A stretch of DNA of 64,000 nt from Tropicimonas sp033101155 (GTDB lineage: Bacteria; Pseudomonadota; Alphaproteobacteria; Rhodobacterales; Rhodobacteraceae), in NCBI RefSeq assembly GCF_033101155.1, contig NZ_JAWMPX010000001.1:1-64000 (forward strand), read 5' to 3'. Every line of letters begins with the position of its first letter. Position 1 is the first letter of the stretch. The notes below the pieces were generated by a model that was given only the letters and a program-made list of their open reading frames with translations, had not been told where the DNA came from and did not search any database. Below, piece after piece: positions 1 to 9,504 of the stretch. A program made the position numbers and the translations under genes.

Positions 1-3000
1 GTGGCTCTGGTCTTGGGCCGCGCGAGTCTGGGTGCGGATATCCTGCGTGGCGGGGATGGCAGTGACAACCTCCATGCGCTCGCCGGAGATGATCTGCTCG
101 GCACCGGCGGCTCCGGTTTTGACCATCTCTTCGGTTACTCCGGCAACGACACCTATGTGATCCAACGCGATCCGCGGCTGGAGTACCGCCATGAGGATGT
201 CTTCATACGGGACGAATCCGGCTCGAATGACAGGCTCGACCTGACAGGCTTTGTCCGCGAAATCGGTCTTCTGGACGCGGAGAGGTCCGGGGACGATCTG
301 TTCCTGTTTGCGACCGATGCCTATGGCAACCGGATCACCGCGATCGAACTGGACGAGCATTTCAACGGCAACCACAAGATCGAGACGGTGGTCTTCGGCT
401 CGACCGAATACAACATCTCCCTTGCCTATACGGCCGAGGGAATTCTGGCCGCACTCGGGGTCACCTCCAATGTCCCGGTCCGATCGAATGTGAGCGAGGT
501 CGGGACCGACGCGGATGAGGTCTTCCAGGCTTCGAACGAGAATGTCACTTTTGATGCGCTTGGCGGCAATGACACGCTTTCCACGGGCCAGACCGGGATC
601 GACACGCTGATCGGCGGCGCCGGCGACGACATCTACATCGTCAAGCGCGACGAAGCGCTGTCCTACAGGCCAGAGGACGTGATCATCCGCGATCGAGACG
701 GCGGGACCGATACGCTCGACCTGACGGGCTTCGTGCAAAGCAAGGGCCAGATCGAGGTTGTCCTCTCCGGGAACGACCTGATCTTCTATTCGGTAGATGG
801 CTTCGGCAACCGCTTCTCGTCGGTCCTGGTGGACGCGCATTTCCAATCCGGCAGCCAGATGGTTGAACAGGTCCTGTTCAACGGGTTGACCGCGGATATT
901 TCCGGTCTCAGGTCTGCAGCCGAAATCGAGGCCGCGATAGGAACCACGATCGACACCCGGAACGGGATCGTCAACGGAGGCACGGAGGACGATCTGCTGG
1001 ACGGTCTGGGGACAGCAGATCGGATCAATGCCGGCGCGGGCGATGATTTCATCATTGCCAGCCTGCTCGCGGAGACCATCGATGGCGGCACGGGGTCGGA
1101 TTTCGTAGACTACCGGGGGTCCAATGCCGCTGTGGATGTCGACCTGCTCGATGACGTGGCAGCAGGCGGTTACGCGAGCGGTGACAGCCTGACCGATATC
1201 GAGAATCTCATCGGCACGGATTTTGCGGATCGGTTGCAGGGCGACATAGCGAAGAACAGCCTTTTTGGAGAACGCGGAGACGATCACCTTTCAGGCCAGG
1301 GGGGCGACGACCTTCTGGATGGCGGCATCGGCGACGATACCCTGCTGGGGGGAGATGGGAACGACCGTTTCCTCGGCGGGTCCGGTACGGATGCGCATGA
1401 CGGCGGCACCGGAAGCGACAGCATAGACTATTCCTCGGCGAGCCGCGGTATCACGGTTTCTCTTGACCAGTCGCTCACGCATGATTGGCTCGCCGAGGGC
1501 GACACGTTCACCTCCATCGAAACCGTGATTGGAACGGGATTCGACGACACCATCGCGGGGGATGCCTTCGATAATCTTCTGGACGCAGGACGAGGCGATG
1601 ACAGCCTTTTCGGTCAGGCCGGCGACGACAAACTCTGCGGTGGGCTTGGAAGCGACCGTCTCGATGGCGGCGACGGCATCGACCGGGCGCTCTACAACCA
1701 AGCGACAAGCGGCCTCCTTGTCGATCTAGGTGACGCGCGCCGGAACACTGGCGAAGCCGCCGGGGACAGTTTTGTTTCGGTCGAACAGGTCGTTGGCTCG
1801 GACCATGACGACCAGATCTTCGGTGACAGCACCGACAACAGCCTCTGGGGCGGCCTCGGTATCGACCTGCTCGACGGGGGCGAGGGCAATGACACGCTCT
1901 ATGGCGGTGACGGCAACGACAAGCTCCGTGGCGGACTTGGCGGGGACATGTTGAACGGCGGCGACGGCATCGACCGGGCGCTCTACAACTCGGCGGCCAG
2001 TGGCCTCAACATCTATCTCGCCGATACCAGCCGCAACACCGGCGAGGCCGCCGGTGACAGCTTTGTCTCGGTCGAGCAGGTCGTCGGCTCTGACCATGAC
2101 GACCAGATCATCGGCAATGACGCCGCCAACAGCCTCTGGGGCGGGCTCGGCATCGACCTGCTCGACGGGGGCGATGGCAATGACACGCTCTATGGCGGCG
2201 ACGGCAACGACAAGCTCCGCGGCGGGCTCGGCGGCGACATGTTGAACGGCGGCGACGGTATCGACCGGGCGCTCTACAATCAGGCGACAAGCGGCCTCCG
2301 GGTGGATCTCGGTGACAGCTCCCTGAACACCGGTGAGGCTGCAGGCGACCGCTATACATCGGTGGAACAAGTGGTCGGGACAAACCATGCCGACGAACTC
2401 TGGGGCGATGACAACGACAACAGCCTTTGGGGCGGCAATTTGGGCGACCTGCTCGATGGGCGCGATGGCGCGGATGTGCTCTATGGCGGCGATGGTGACG
2501 ACAAGCTCCGTGGCGGACTTGGCGGCGATTTGTTGAACGGCGGCGACGGCATCGACCGGGCGCTCTACAACTCGGCGGCAAGCGGCCTCAAGGTCTATCT
2601 CGCCGATTCCAGCCGCAACACCGGCGAGGCATCCGGCGACAGCTTTGTCTCTGTCGAACAAGTCGTCGGTTCGAACCATGACGACCAGATCTTCGGCGAT
2701 GACGCCGCCAACAGCCTCTGGGGCGGGCTCGGCATCGACCTGATCGACGGGGGCGATGGCAATGACACGCTCTATGGCGGTGACGGCAACGACAAGCTGC
2801 GCGGCGGGCTCGGCGGCGACCTGCTGAACGGCGGCGACGGCGTCGACCGGGTTCTCTACAACCAGGCGACAAGCGGCCTCCGGGTCGATCTTGCCGACAG
2901 CTCCCTGAACACCGGCGAGGCGGAAGGCGACCGCTATTCTTCGGTGGAACAAGTGGTCGGGACAAACCATGCCGATCAGATCGCCGGCGACATCGGCGAC

Positions 3001-3666
3001 AACAGCCTCTGGGGCGGGAATTTCGGCGACCTGCTCGACGGGCGCGATGGTGCGGATGCGCTCTATGGCGGCGACGGCAATGACAAGCTGCGCGGCGGGC
3101 TCGGCGGCGACCGTCTGGATGGCGGCGACGGCGTTGACCGGGCACTCTACAATCAGGCGACAAGCTCGGTTGTGGTAGATCTCTCCGATACAAACCGGAA
3201 CACTGGCGAGGCGGGCGGTGACAGCTACGTCTCGGTCGAACAGGTCGTCGGCTCGAGCCATGACGACACTATTAAAGGGGACGACAACGCCAACACGCTC
3301 TGGGGCGGCGACGGCGCGGACCTGCTTGACGGGAGCGGTGGCAACGACCGGCTTTTCGGCGGCAATGGCGCGGACAGCATGGCTGGCGGAGCGGGGGACG
3401 ATCATTTCGTCTTCAACACGATTGCGGAGAGCGGGCTCGACAGCGCGAGCCGCGACGTGATCACCGATTTCACCCGCGGTGAAGACCTGATCGACCTTAC
3501 CGGCATCACAGCGGAGAATGGCGGCGAGGCGCCAGATCTCGACATCTCCGTAACGGCCGAGGGGCACAGCCTCGTGTTGATCTTCCTCGCGGATGACGCG
3601 ACCTATGACAGTTCTATTCTGGTGCGCGGCCTGACAAATCTCGATACGAGCGACTTCCTGCTCTGA
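1..3666 (+). CDS. RTX (haemolysin-type) calcium-binding repeat protein, 5' end probably outside the window
   Basis: A very acidic, glycine- and aspartate-rich protein of at least 1221 residues made of GGxGxDxLx nonapeptides, the calcium-binding beta-roll repeats of RTX proteins. Such proteins fold outside the cell on binding calcium and usually leave through a type I secretion system; no transporter is in this window. Residues about 38-155 and 198-315 are two related non-RTX modules (DxYVI/DIYIV, LDLTGFV). From residue 557 six units of 97 residues follow one another. The C-terminus (DVITDFxxGxDxIDLTGI) resembles the M10/serralysin-type secretion end. The frame opens with GTG at base 1 and repeats begin at once, with no N-terminal domain, so the true start is probably upstream. 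Substrate or adhesion role cannot be read. Confidence 0.85.
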   Translation: MALVLGRASLGADILRGGDGSDNLHALAGDDLLGTGGSGFDHLFGYSGNDTYVIQRDPRLEYRHEDVFIRDESGSNDRLDLTGFVREIGLLDAERSGDDLFLFATDAYGNRITAIELDEHFNGNHKIETVVFGSTEYNISLAYTAEGILAALGVTSNVPVRSNVSEVGTDADEVFQASNENVTFDALGGNDTLSTGQTGIDTLIGGAGDDIYIVKRDEALSYRPEDVIIRDRDGGTDTLDLTGFVQSKGQIEVVLSGNDLIFYSVDGFGNRFSSVLVDAHFQSGSQMVEQVLFNGLTADISGLRSAAEIEAAIGTTIDTRNGIVNGGTEDDLLDGLGTADRINAGAGDDFIIASLLAETIDGGTGSDFVDYRGSNAAVDVDLLDDVAAGGYASGDSLTDIENLIGTDFADRLQGDIAKNSLFGERGDDHLSGQGGDDLLDGGIGDDTLLGGDGNDRFLGGSGTDAHDGGTGSDSIDYSSASRGITVSLDQSLTHDWLAEGDTFTSIETVIGTGFDDTIAGDAFDNLLDAGRGDDSLFGQAGDDKLCGGLGSDRLDGGDGIDRALYNQATSGLLVDLGDARRNTGEAAGDSFVSVEQVVGSDHDDQIFGDSTDNSLWGGLGIDLLDGGEGNDTLYGGDGNDKLRGGLGGDMLNGGDGIDRALYNSAASGLNIYLADTSRNTGEAAGDSFVSVEQVVGSDHDDQIIGNDAANSLWGGLGIDLLDGGDGNDTLYGGDGNDKLRGGLGGDMLNGGDGIDRALYNQATSGLRVDLGDSSLNTGEAAGDRYTSVEQVVGTNHADELWGDDNDNSLWGGNLGDLLDGRDGADVLYGGDGDDKLRGGLGGDLLNGGDGIDRALYNSAASGLKVYLADSSRNTGEASGDSFVSVEQVVGSNHDDQIFGDDAANSLWGGLGIDLIDGGDGNDTLYGGDGNDKLRGGLGGDLLNGGDGVDRVLYNQATSGLRVDLADSSLNTGEAEGDRYSSVEQVVGTNHADQIAGDIGDNSLWGGNFGDLLDGRDGADALYGGDGNDKLRGGLGGDRLDGGDGVDRALYNQATSSVVVDLSDTNRNTGEAGGDSYVSVEQVVGSSHDDTIKGDDNANTLWGGDGADLLDGSGGNDRLFGGNGADSMAGGAGDDHFVFNTIAESGLDSASRDVITDFTRGEDLIDLTGITAENGGEAPDLDISVTAEGHSLVLIFLADDATYDSSILVRGLTNLDTSDFLL
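1669..3390 (+). repeat. Six tandem 291-bp units inside the RTX gene
   Basis: The phrase GDG(I/V)DR(A/V)LYN recurs exactly every 97 codons, with units beginning at 1669, 1960, 2251, 2542, 2833 and 3124; the last is truncated and more divergent. Each unit joins a non-RTX strand (LYN..S...V.L.D...NTGEA.GD..VSVEQVVG) to two short blocks of calcium-binding nonapeptides. Units 2 and 4 share the LYNSAASGL version. Units 3 and 5 share the NHAD and GDLLDGRDGAD version. Confidence 0.9.
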
Positions 3667-3850
3667 GAGGGAAGCACGGAGACGGGCCCCTATCAGCGCG
3701 CGTCAGGCGGCGTCGCGCCTCCCAGCCTGACCGTTTGACAGTGGCTGAAGACCTGCTTGTTGGCGCCGGCAGGATCCCAATCCATACTCCTTGTGCTGAT
3801 ACAGGTCCGGCCGGGCAGCCGATCGCACCTGTGCGTGGATATAGAGGATT

Positions 3851-3892
3851 GCAGAAACGAAAGGAGGCCGCGATCCCGAAGATCGCGGCCTC
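3851..3892 (-). terminator. Intrinsic terminator of the rimP-nusA-infB operon
   Basis: A perfect 12-bp stem (3864-3875 with 3881-3892, GAGGCCGCGATC arms) with a 5-nt loop lies 29 bases past the infB stop. Read on the minus strand it is followed by the T-rich CTTTCGTTTC. Confidence 0.8.
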
Positions 3893-3920
3893 TATTCCAG
3901 TGTCATAATCGGCGCGCCGA

Positions 3921-6512
3921 TCAGTCGAGATTGCGCTCGACTTCCTCGCGTTCGAAGATCTCGATGACATCGCCAGCGCGAATATCGTCGTAATTCTCGA
4001 AGGCCATGCCGCATTCCTGACCGGACTGCACCTCGGCAACCTCGTCCTTGAAGCGCTTGAGCGTCTTCAGCGTGCCTTCGTGGATCACCACGTTGTCGCG
4101 CAGCAGGCGCACACCGGCGGACCGGCGGGCGACGCCTTCGGTGACCAGACAGCCGGCGACCTTGCCGACATTGGAAACCTTGAAGACTTCCTTGATCTCG
4201 GCATAGCCGATGAAGTTCTCGCGAACCTCGGCCGAAAGCAGACCGGAGGCGGCTTTCTTCACGTCGTCCACGAGGTCGTAGATCACCGAATAGTAACGGA
4301 TCTCCACGCCTTTCTGGTTCGCCGCGGCGCGTGCGGGCGCATTGGCACGAACGTTGAAGCCGATGACCGGCGCGCCGGAGGCTTCGGCCAGACCGATATC
4401 GCTCTCCGTGATGGCACCAACCGCAGAGTGCAGCAGGCGCACACGCACCTCGTCATTGCCGATCTTCTCCATCGCCTGGGCGATGGCCTCGGCAGAGCCC
4501 TGAACGTCGGCCTTGACAAGAATTGGCAGCTCGCTGACGTTTTCGTCCGCCTTGGCCTTGGCCATGAGCTGGTCGAGGGTCGTGGCGGCACCGGCGGCAG
4601 CACGCTTGTCCTTGGCGGCCTGCTCCCGATATTCGGCGATCTCGCGGGCCTGGGCCTCGGTCTCGACCACGTTCAGCACGTCGCCCGCTTCGGGCGTACC
4701 GTTCAGGCCGAGCACCTCGACAGGGACCGACGGGCCGGCTTCCTTGACGCGGTTGCCCTTGTCATCGACCAGCGCCCGGACCTTACCCCACTGCTCGCCG
4801 ACGACGAAGATGTCGCCCTGCTTGAGCGTGCCGTTCTGAACCAGAACCGTCGCAACCGGGCCACGGCCCACGTCGAGCTGGGCTTCGATCACGGCGCCAG
4901 CGGCGGCGCGTGTCGGGTTGGCCTTGAGCTCGAGGATCTCGGATTGCAGCGCGATGGCTTCGAGCAATTCGTCCAGACCCTGACCGGTGATGGCCGAGAC
5001 CTCGACATCCTGCACGTCACCGGACATCTGCTCCACGATCACCTCGTGCTGCAGCAGTGCGGTCCGCACCTTGTTCGGATCGGCATCGGGCTTGTCGACC
5101 TTGTTGATCGCCACGATCATCGGCACTTGAGCCGCCTTGGCGTGGTTGATGGCCTCGATGGTCTGCGGCATCACCGCGTCATCGGCGGCAACCACGAGGA
5201 TGACGATATCCGTCACCTGCGCACCACGGGCTCGCATGGAGGTGAAGGCAGCGTGGCCCGGCGTATCCAGGAAGGACAGCAGCTGGCCGCTATCCGTGGT
5301 CACCTGGTAGGCGCCGATATGCTGGGTGATGCCCCCGGCCTCGCCCGAGACAACCTTGGCGTGGCGGATCGCGTCGAGCAGCGAGGTCTTGCCGTGGTCG
5401 ACATGGCCCATCACGGTCACGACCGGCGGACGGGACACCAGATCCTCGTCCTTGTCCTCGACGGCGTCGATCACGTCTTCGACGTCAGCATCGGAGACAC
5501 GGACAATCTTGTGACCGAATTCCTCGATGATGAGCTCGGCAGTATCGGCGTCGATCGCCTGGTTCTGCGTCATCATCATGCCGTTCTGCATCAGCGCCTT
5601 CACGACATCCGCGACGCGCTCGGCCATGCGGTTGGCCAGTTCCGAAACGACGATCGTCTCGGGGACCTGCACGTCACGCACAACCTTTTCGCGAATCTCG
5701 GCACCGCCCATGGCCTTCTGCCGCGCACGCTCCTGCTTGCGCTTCATCGCCGCCATCGATCGCTGCCGACCGCCGCCGCCAGCCATTGCCTGGTTCAGCG
5801 TCAGCTTGCCTGTACGACGGGCGTCGTCGCGCGCACCCTTGCCGCGGCTGTCGCGGTCGCGATCATTGCGGCCACCCTTGCGGGGCGTGGCATCGGGCTT
5901 GGTGAATGTCTTGGGCTGGGACGTCGCTTCCCGCGCGGGGGCGGCTTCCCGGGCCGGAGCTTCACTCTCCGATTCCTTTTTCTTGGCAGTGGCGGGCTCG
6001 GGCTTGCGAGCCGAACGCGACGGCGTGGACAGGACTGCCTTGCGGGCCGCCTCACGCTCTTCGCGCTCGCGCTTCACGGCCTCGGCCGCCTCGCGCTTCT
6101 TGCGCTCTTCTTCCTCGGCCTTCGCCTTCAGAGCCTCTTCGCGCGCACGTTCTTCGCGCTCTTTGGCTTCCATATCCTCGCGGCGGCGCTGACGCTCTTC
6201 CTCACGGCGCTTCTCGTCCTGGACGCGCTGCTCCGCCTCTTCGGACTCGCGGGCTTTCGCCGCCTGCAAAGCCTTCAGCCGACGGTCCATCTCGGCGTCG
6301 GAAATGCCGGCCGGACGGCGCGAGGGATCCCCGCCCGCCTGTCCACCGCCACCGCCGGACTTGCCGGCGCCCGGTTTCGGCACGACGACCCGCTTGCGCT
6401 TCGTCTCTACCACGACGTTCTTCGTCCGCCCGTGGCTGAAACTCTGCTTCACTGAACCGGAGCGTGCTCCGCTCTTGAGGCCCAGGGTCTTTTTGCCGTC
6501 ATTCTCGCTCAT
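3921..6512 (-). CDS. infB: Translation initiation factor IF-2
   Basis: 863-residue GTPase that brings initiator fMet-tRNA to the 30S ribosome and promotes subunit joining. Order: a short N-terminal IF2_N-like stretch, a long charged Lys/Arg/Glu linker (about residues 60-270), a second IF2_N domain, then the G domain with the P-loop GHVDHGKTS near residue 367, DTPGH and NKVD, followed by the beta-barrel and fMet-tRNA binding C-terminal domains. The start MSENDGKK at 6512 is chosen because AAAGGA lies 8-12 bases upstream; the reading frame continues 35 codons further but overlaps the upstream gene. Its ATG overlaps the upstream TGA in an ATGA. Last gene of the rimP-nusA-ylxR-infB operon. Confidence 0.97.
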   Translation of the reverse strand: MSENDGKKTLGLKSGARSGSVKQSFSHGRTKNVVVETKRKRVVVPKPGAGKSGGGGGQAGGDPSRRPAGISDAEMDRRLKALQAAKARESEEAEQRVQDEKRREEERQRRREDMEAKEREERAREEALKAKAEEEERKKREAAEAVKREREEREAARKAVLSTPSRSARKPEPATAKKKESESEAPAREAAPAREATSQPKTFTKPDATPRKGGRNDRDRDSRGKGARDDARRTGKLTLNQAMAGGGGRQRSMAAMKRKQERARQKAMGGAEIREKVVRDVQVPETIVVSELANRMAERVADVVKALMQNGMMMTQNQAIDADTAELIIEEFGHKIVRVSDADVEDVIDAVEDKDEDLVSRPPVVTVMGHVDHGKTSLLDAIRHAKVVSGEAGGITQHIGAYQVTTDSGQLLSFLDTPGHAAFTSMRARGAQVTDIVILVVAADDAVMPQTIEAINHAKAAQVPMIVAINKVDKPDADPNKVRTALLQHEVIVEQMSGDVQDVEVSAITGQGLDELLEAIALQSEILELKANPTRAAAGAVIEAQLDVGRGPVATVLVQNGTLKQGDIFVVGEQWGKVRALVDDKGNRVKEAGPSVPVEVLGLNGTPEAGDVLNVVETEAQAREIAEYREQAAKDKRAAAGAATTLDQLMAKAKADENVSELPILVKADVQGSAEAIAQAMEKIGNDEVRVRLLHSAVGAITESDIGLAEASGAPVIGFNVRANAPARAAANQKGVEIRYYSVIYDLVDDVKKAASGLLSAEVRENFIGYAEIKEVFKVSNVGKVAGCLVTEGVARRSAGVRLLRDNVVIHEGTLKTLKRFKDEVAEVQSGQECGMAFENYDDIRAGDVIEIFEREEVERNLD

Positions 6513-7144
6513 GCGATACCATCGTCCTTTCCGGGGCCGGTTGCCCCGATATTGCCACGCAGGCCGGAAAGCCGTGTGGCTTCCTCCACGACACGAGTCG
6601 TGAGTCCTCCGGCACACAGCGCCGCGTGTATTACATGGTCTCGACCAAAGGACAAACCCATTTCATGGGCTGTCAGACAGTCGAAACTGGCACCTTCCTC
6701 TTCGGAGAGGCGCAATTTGCTCTTTCCGCGCTCCGAGCCATCGCTGGCCTGCAGGAGAACGGTGGCGTCACCCGCCTGGATCAGCCCGCGAACCTTCTCG
6801 TAGCCCGCGATCGCCAACCCTGCCTTGCGCGCCAGCGACAGCATATCGGTCAGACGCCGTGCCAGCCCCGCCTCGATGGCGTCCACCAGCCCGTCGGGGA
6901 CCGCAACCTGCCGCTTCGCTCCCCGCGCGAAGGCTTTCTTCTTAACCGCCAGCGCCAACGCGTCTCGCGTGGCCGTGACCCAAATGCCGCGGCCCGGCAG
7001 TTTGCCGGCAAAATCCGGTACAATACCGCCATCCGGCCCGACCACGAAACGGACCATCTCCGCCTTTGACCGGGTTTCGCCGGTGGCAGCGCATTTGCGC
7101 TCGGCCGCCGCCTCCCGGTCTTTCTTCATGCCACCGCGACCCAT
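6509..7144 (-). CDS. RNA-binding protein, YlxR (DUF448) fused to L7Ae-like domain
   Basis: 211 residues. The N-terminal half (residues 10-85) is a YlxR domain, with KCAATGETRSK and the PGRGIWV signature. The C-terminal half (about 95-190) resembles an L7Ae/L30e/S12e-type RNA-binding fold (LSLARKAGLAIAGYEKV; then an alternating strand/helix region). The two-domain form between nusA and infB is usual in alphaproteobacteria; single-domain YlxR is usual in Firmicutes. The function is probably RNA or ribosome binding, but the exact target is unknown. It overlaps the infB start by ATGA and follows nusA by 26 bases, so it is translated in the same operon. A second possible start (MKKDRE) lies 15 bases further in. 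Confidence 0.9.
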   Translation of the reverse strand: MGRGGMKKDREAAAERKCAATGETRSKAEMVRFVVGPDGGIVPDFAGKLPGRGIWVTATRDALALAVKKKAFARGAKRQVAVPDGLVDAIEAGLARRLTDMLSLARKAGLAIAGYEKVRGLIQAGDATVLLQASDGSERGKSKLRLSEEEGASFDCLTAHEMGLSFGRDHVIHAALCAGGLTTRVVEEATRLSGLRGNIGATGPGKDDGIA

Positions 7145-7170
7145 GGTCCGACACCCACCGGCGCCAGCAA

Positions 7171-8796
7171 TCAGGCGCCAGCCTCCTCTGTCTGCACGTC
7201 CTCGGCCTCAACCTCTTCGTCTTCCTCGGAGGCAAGATCCGCAGGGTCGACCCAGCCGAGCTGGATCCGCGCGGTCATGACCATGTCCTGCGCCTCGGCA
7301 AGGGCGACATCGAACTTCTCCAGAACGCCGTCATCCTTGACCCGCTCGCCATCGACCGTGGTCCAGCCACCGGCCAGCTCCCAGTCGGCGCAGGTGGCGA
7401 AATCTTCCAGCGTCTTGACGCCATCTTCGGCCAGCGCCTCGATCATCTGCGGGGTCAGCCCCTCGAAATCGATCAGGCTCTGCTCGACACCCATCTCGAC
7501 CGCGCGCTCCAGCGCCTTGCGGTTCGCCGCATCGATATGATCGCGGGCGCGGGCCTGAAGCTCGTTGGCATTATCCTCGTCGACGCCCTCGATGACCAGA
7601 AGTTCATCAAGTTCGACATAGGCGACCTCCTCCAGGTTGGAGAAGCCCTCGGAGACCAGCAACTGGGCGAAGAACTCGTCGAGATCCAGCGTGTCCATGA
7701 AGAGACGGGTGCGCTCCTCGAACTCCTTCTGGCGACGGGCGGATTCGTCTTCCTCGGTCATGATGTCGATATCGAGGCCGGTGAGCTGGCTGGCGAGCCG
7801 CACGTTCTGGCCGCGCCGTCCGATGGCCAGCGACAGCTGCTCATCGGGAACGACAACTTCGATCCGCTCGGCTTCCTCGTCGAGAACGACCTTGGAGACC
7901 TCGGCCGGCTGAAGCGCGTTCACCAGGAAGGTCGGCATATCCTCGTTCCAGGGGATGATGTCGATCTTCTCGCCCTGAAGCTCGTTGACCACGGCCTGAA
8001 CCCGGCTGCCGCGCATACCGACACAGGCACCGACCGGATCGATCGATCCATCATAGGAGATCACGGCGATCTTGGCGCGCGAACCGGGATCACGGGCAAC
8101 AGCCTTGATCTCGATGATGCCGTCATAGATCTCCGGCACTTCCATCTTGAACAGCTCGGACATGAATTCCGGCGAGGTGCGGCTCAGGAAGATCTGCGGG
8201 CCACGGGCCTCACGACGTACATCCTTGATAAAGCAGCGGATGCGGTCGCCATTGCGATAGCTCTCGCGGCCGATCTTCTCGTTGCGGCGCAGGATGCCCT
8301 CGCCACGGCCGATATCGACGATGACGTTGCCATATTCCTCGCGCTTGACGACACCGTTGATGATGGTGTTGGCGCGGTCCTTGAACTCCTCGAACTGGCG
8401 GTCGCGCTCGGCTTCGCGCACCTTTTGCAGGATGACCTGCTTGGCGCTCTGGGCGGCGATCCGTCCCATCTCGACCGGCGGCACCTCGTCGCGCAGCTCG
8501 TCACCGATCTGCGGATCGGCCATGTATTGCTTGGCCTGATCAACGGTCAGCTCGGCCTGGTAATTCTCAAGCAGCTCGTCCTCGACCACGGTGCGGATGC
8601 GCGTGAAACTCGCGCGGCCGGTCTTGCGGTCGATGGCAACGCGGATATCCATCTCCGAGCCGTAGCGCGACTTCGCGGCGCGGGCGAGACTTTCTTCCAT
8701 CGCTTCAATGACCAGCTCGGGGTCAATCATCTTCTCGCGCGCGACTGCTTCGGCGGTCTGCAGCAATTCCAGCTGGTTGGCGGATGTGATGGCCAT
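7171..8796 (-). CDS. nusA: Transcription termination/antitermination factor NusA
   Basis: 541 residues. An N-terminal RNA-polymerase binding domain (about 1-125, opening AITSANQLELLQTAE) is followed by an S1 RNA-binding domain (about 130-200), two KH domains (about 230-345, with the GxxG-like IGRRGQN loop), and C-terminal helix-hairpin-helix acidic repeats ending in an EEDEEVEAEDV tail. It binds RNA polymerase and modulates pausing, termination and antitermination. A purine-rich GAGGAAGAG stretch precedes the ATG, and rimP ends 15 bases upstream, so the two are co-transcribed. Confidence 0.98.
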   Translation of the reverse strand: MAITSANQLELLQTAEAVAREKMIDPELVIEAMEESLARAAKSRYGSEMDIRVAIDRKTGRASFTRIRTVVEDELLENYQAELTVDQAKQYMADPQIGDELRDEVPPVEMGRIAAQSAKQVILQKVREAERDRQFEEFKDRANTIINGVVKREEYGNVIVDIGRGEGILRRNEKIGRESYRNGDRIRCFIKDVRREARGPQIFLSRTSPEFMSELFKMEVPEIYDGIIEIKAVARDPGSRAKIAVISYDGSIDPVGACVGMRGSRVQAVVNELQGEKIDIIPWNEDMPTFLVNALQPAEVSKVVLDEEAERIEVVVPDEQLSLAIGRRGQNVRLASQLTGLDIDIMTEEDESARRQKEFEERTRLFMDTLDLDEFFAQLLVSEGFSNLEEVAYVELDELLVIEGVDEDNANELQARARDHIDAANRKALERAVEMGVEQSLIDFEGLTPQMIEALAEDGVKTLEDFATCADWELAGGWTTVDGERVKDDGVLEKFDVALAEAQDMVMTARIQLGWVDPADLASEEDEEVEAEDVQTEEAGA

Positions 8797-8811
8797 CTCT
8801 TGCTCTTCCTC

Positions 8812-9411
8812 TTACGTATTCGCGGCGGCGTCGTCCTCGGACGCCATGAATGTCTGAACTTCGTCGAACTGGGCTTCGTCAATCTGGCCCGCATGCTTGC
8901 GTTGGCTGAGCATCTCGCGGATCAGCTCGTCTGTCAGCACCAGCTTGGCATCAGAGAGCCAGTCGAATTTGAGCCCGATGGTCACCGGACCGCCTTCATG
9001 GTCAATCTCGACCAGAACCTCGTCACCCTCGACCCCCTTGAGCGCGCCCTTGAAGCGGCGGCGACCGTCGATCAGCTCTTCGGTTTCCAGCTTGGCGACA
9101 TAGCCGGCCCAGGTCTCGAAATCCTTCAGCCGGGTCAGCGGCCGGTCGATACCGGGCGAGGAGACCTCCAGCGTATAATTGTCCTCGATCGGATCCTCGA
9201 CATCCATCACCGCCGAAACAGCGGTGGAGATCCCGGCGCAATCATCAACCTCTATGCCGCCTTCCGGCTTCTCCGCCATGATCTGAAGGATCGGCGTATT
9301 GCCGGACATCAGCCGGATTCGAACCAATTCGAACCCCATCCCCTCGATGACGGGGGAGAGAATTTCGAACAATCTCTGGTCGATATTGGTCTTGGCGATA
9401 AGGTCGGTCAT
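8812..9411 (-). CDS. rimP: Ribosome maturation factor RimP
   Basis: 199-residue cytoplasmic protein needed for 30S subunit maturation. The N-terminal domain carries the family motifs GFELVRI and VDDC and the EVSSPGIDRPL signature near residue 90; the C-terminal SH3-like domain follows. The frame stays open 46 codons upstream, but that stretch is arginine-rich and runs through a hairpin and T-run, so MTDLIAKT at 9411 is taken as the start, as in the family. First gene of the rimP-nusA-ylxR-infB operon. Confidence 0.95.
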   Translation of the reverse strand: MTDLIAKTNIDQRLFEILSPVIEGMGFELVRIRLMSGNTPILQIMAEKPEGGIEVDDCAGISTAVSAVMDVEDPIEDNYTLEVSSPGIDRPLTRLKDFETWAGYVAKLETEELIDGRRRFKGALKGVEGDEVLVEIDHEGGPVTIGLKFDWLSDAKLVLTDELIREMLSQRKHAGQIDEAQFDEVQTFMASEDDAAANT

Positions 9412-9417
9412 TTCCGG

Positions 9418-9448
9418 TCCAGAACAAAAAAACGGGCGCGCGGCCCGT
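9418..9448 (-). terminator. Terminator-like hairpin in the rimP leader (possible attenuator)
   Basis: On the minus strand a GC-only 6-bp stem (ACGGGC/GCCCGT, 9432-9437 with 9443-9448, 5-nt loop) is followed directly by seven T, and the rimP ATG comes 14 bases after the T-run. No minus-strand gene lies upstream that it could terminate: the neighbour at 9620 is on the plus strand. Confidence 0.6.
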
Positions 9449-9504
9449 CGATGTTTCCCGGTGGAACTTTCGGAGTAACCCCGACAGCGCCGCTGTTGAG
9501 AGGG

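Noticed and set aside
1726..3567. A minus-strand open frame of 613 codons in the RTX repeats
   Set aside because: Antisense of the repeat array; its own repeats only mirror those of the real gene.
4080..6455. A plus-strand open frame of 791 codons opposite infB
   Set aside because: It is the antisense shadow of a well-supported gene in high-GC DNA; no ribosome site or family.
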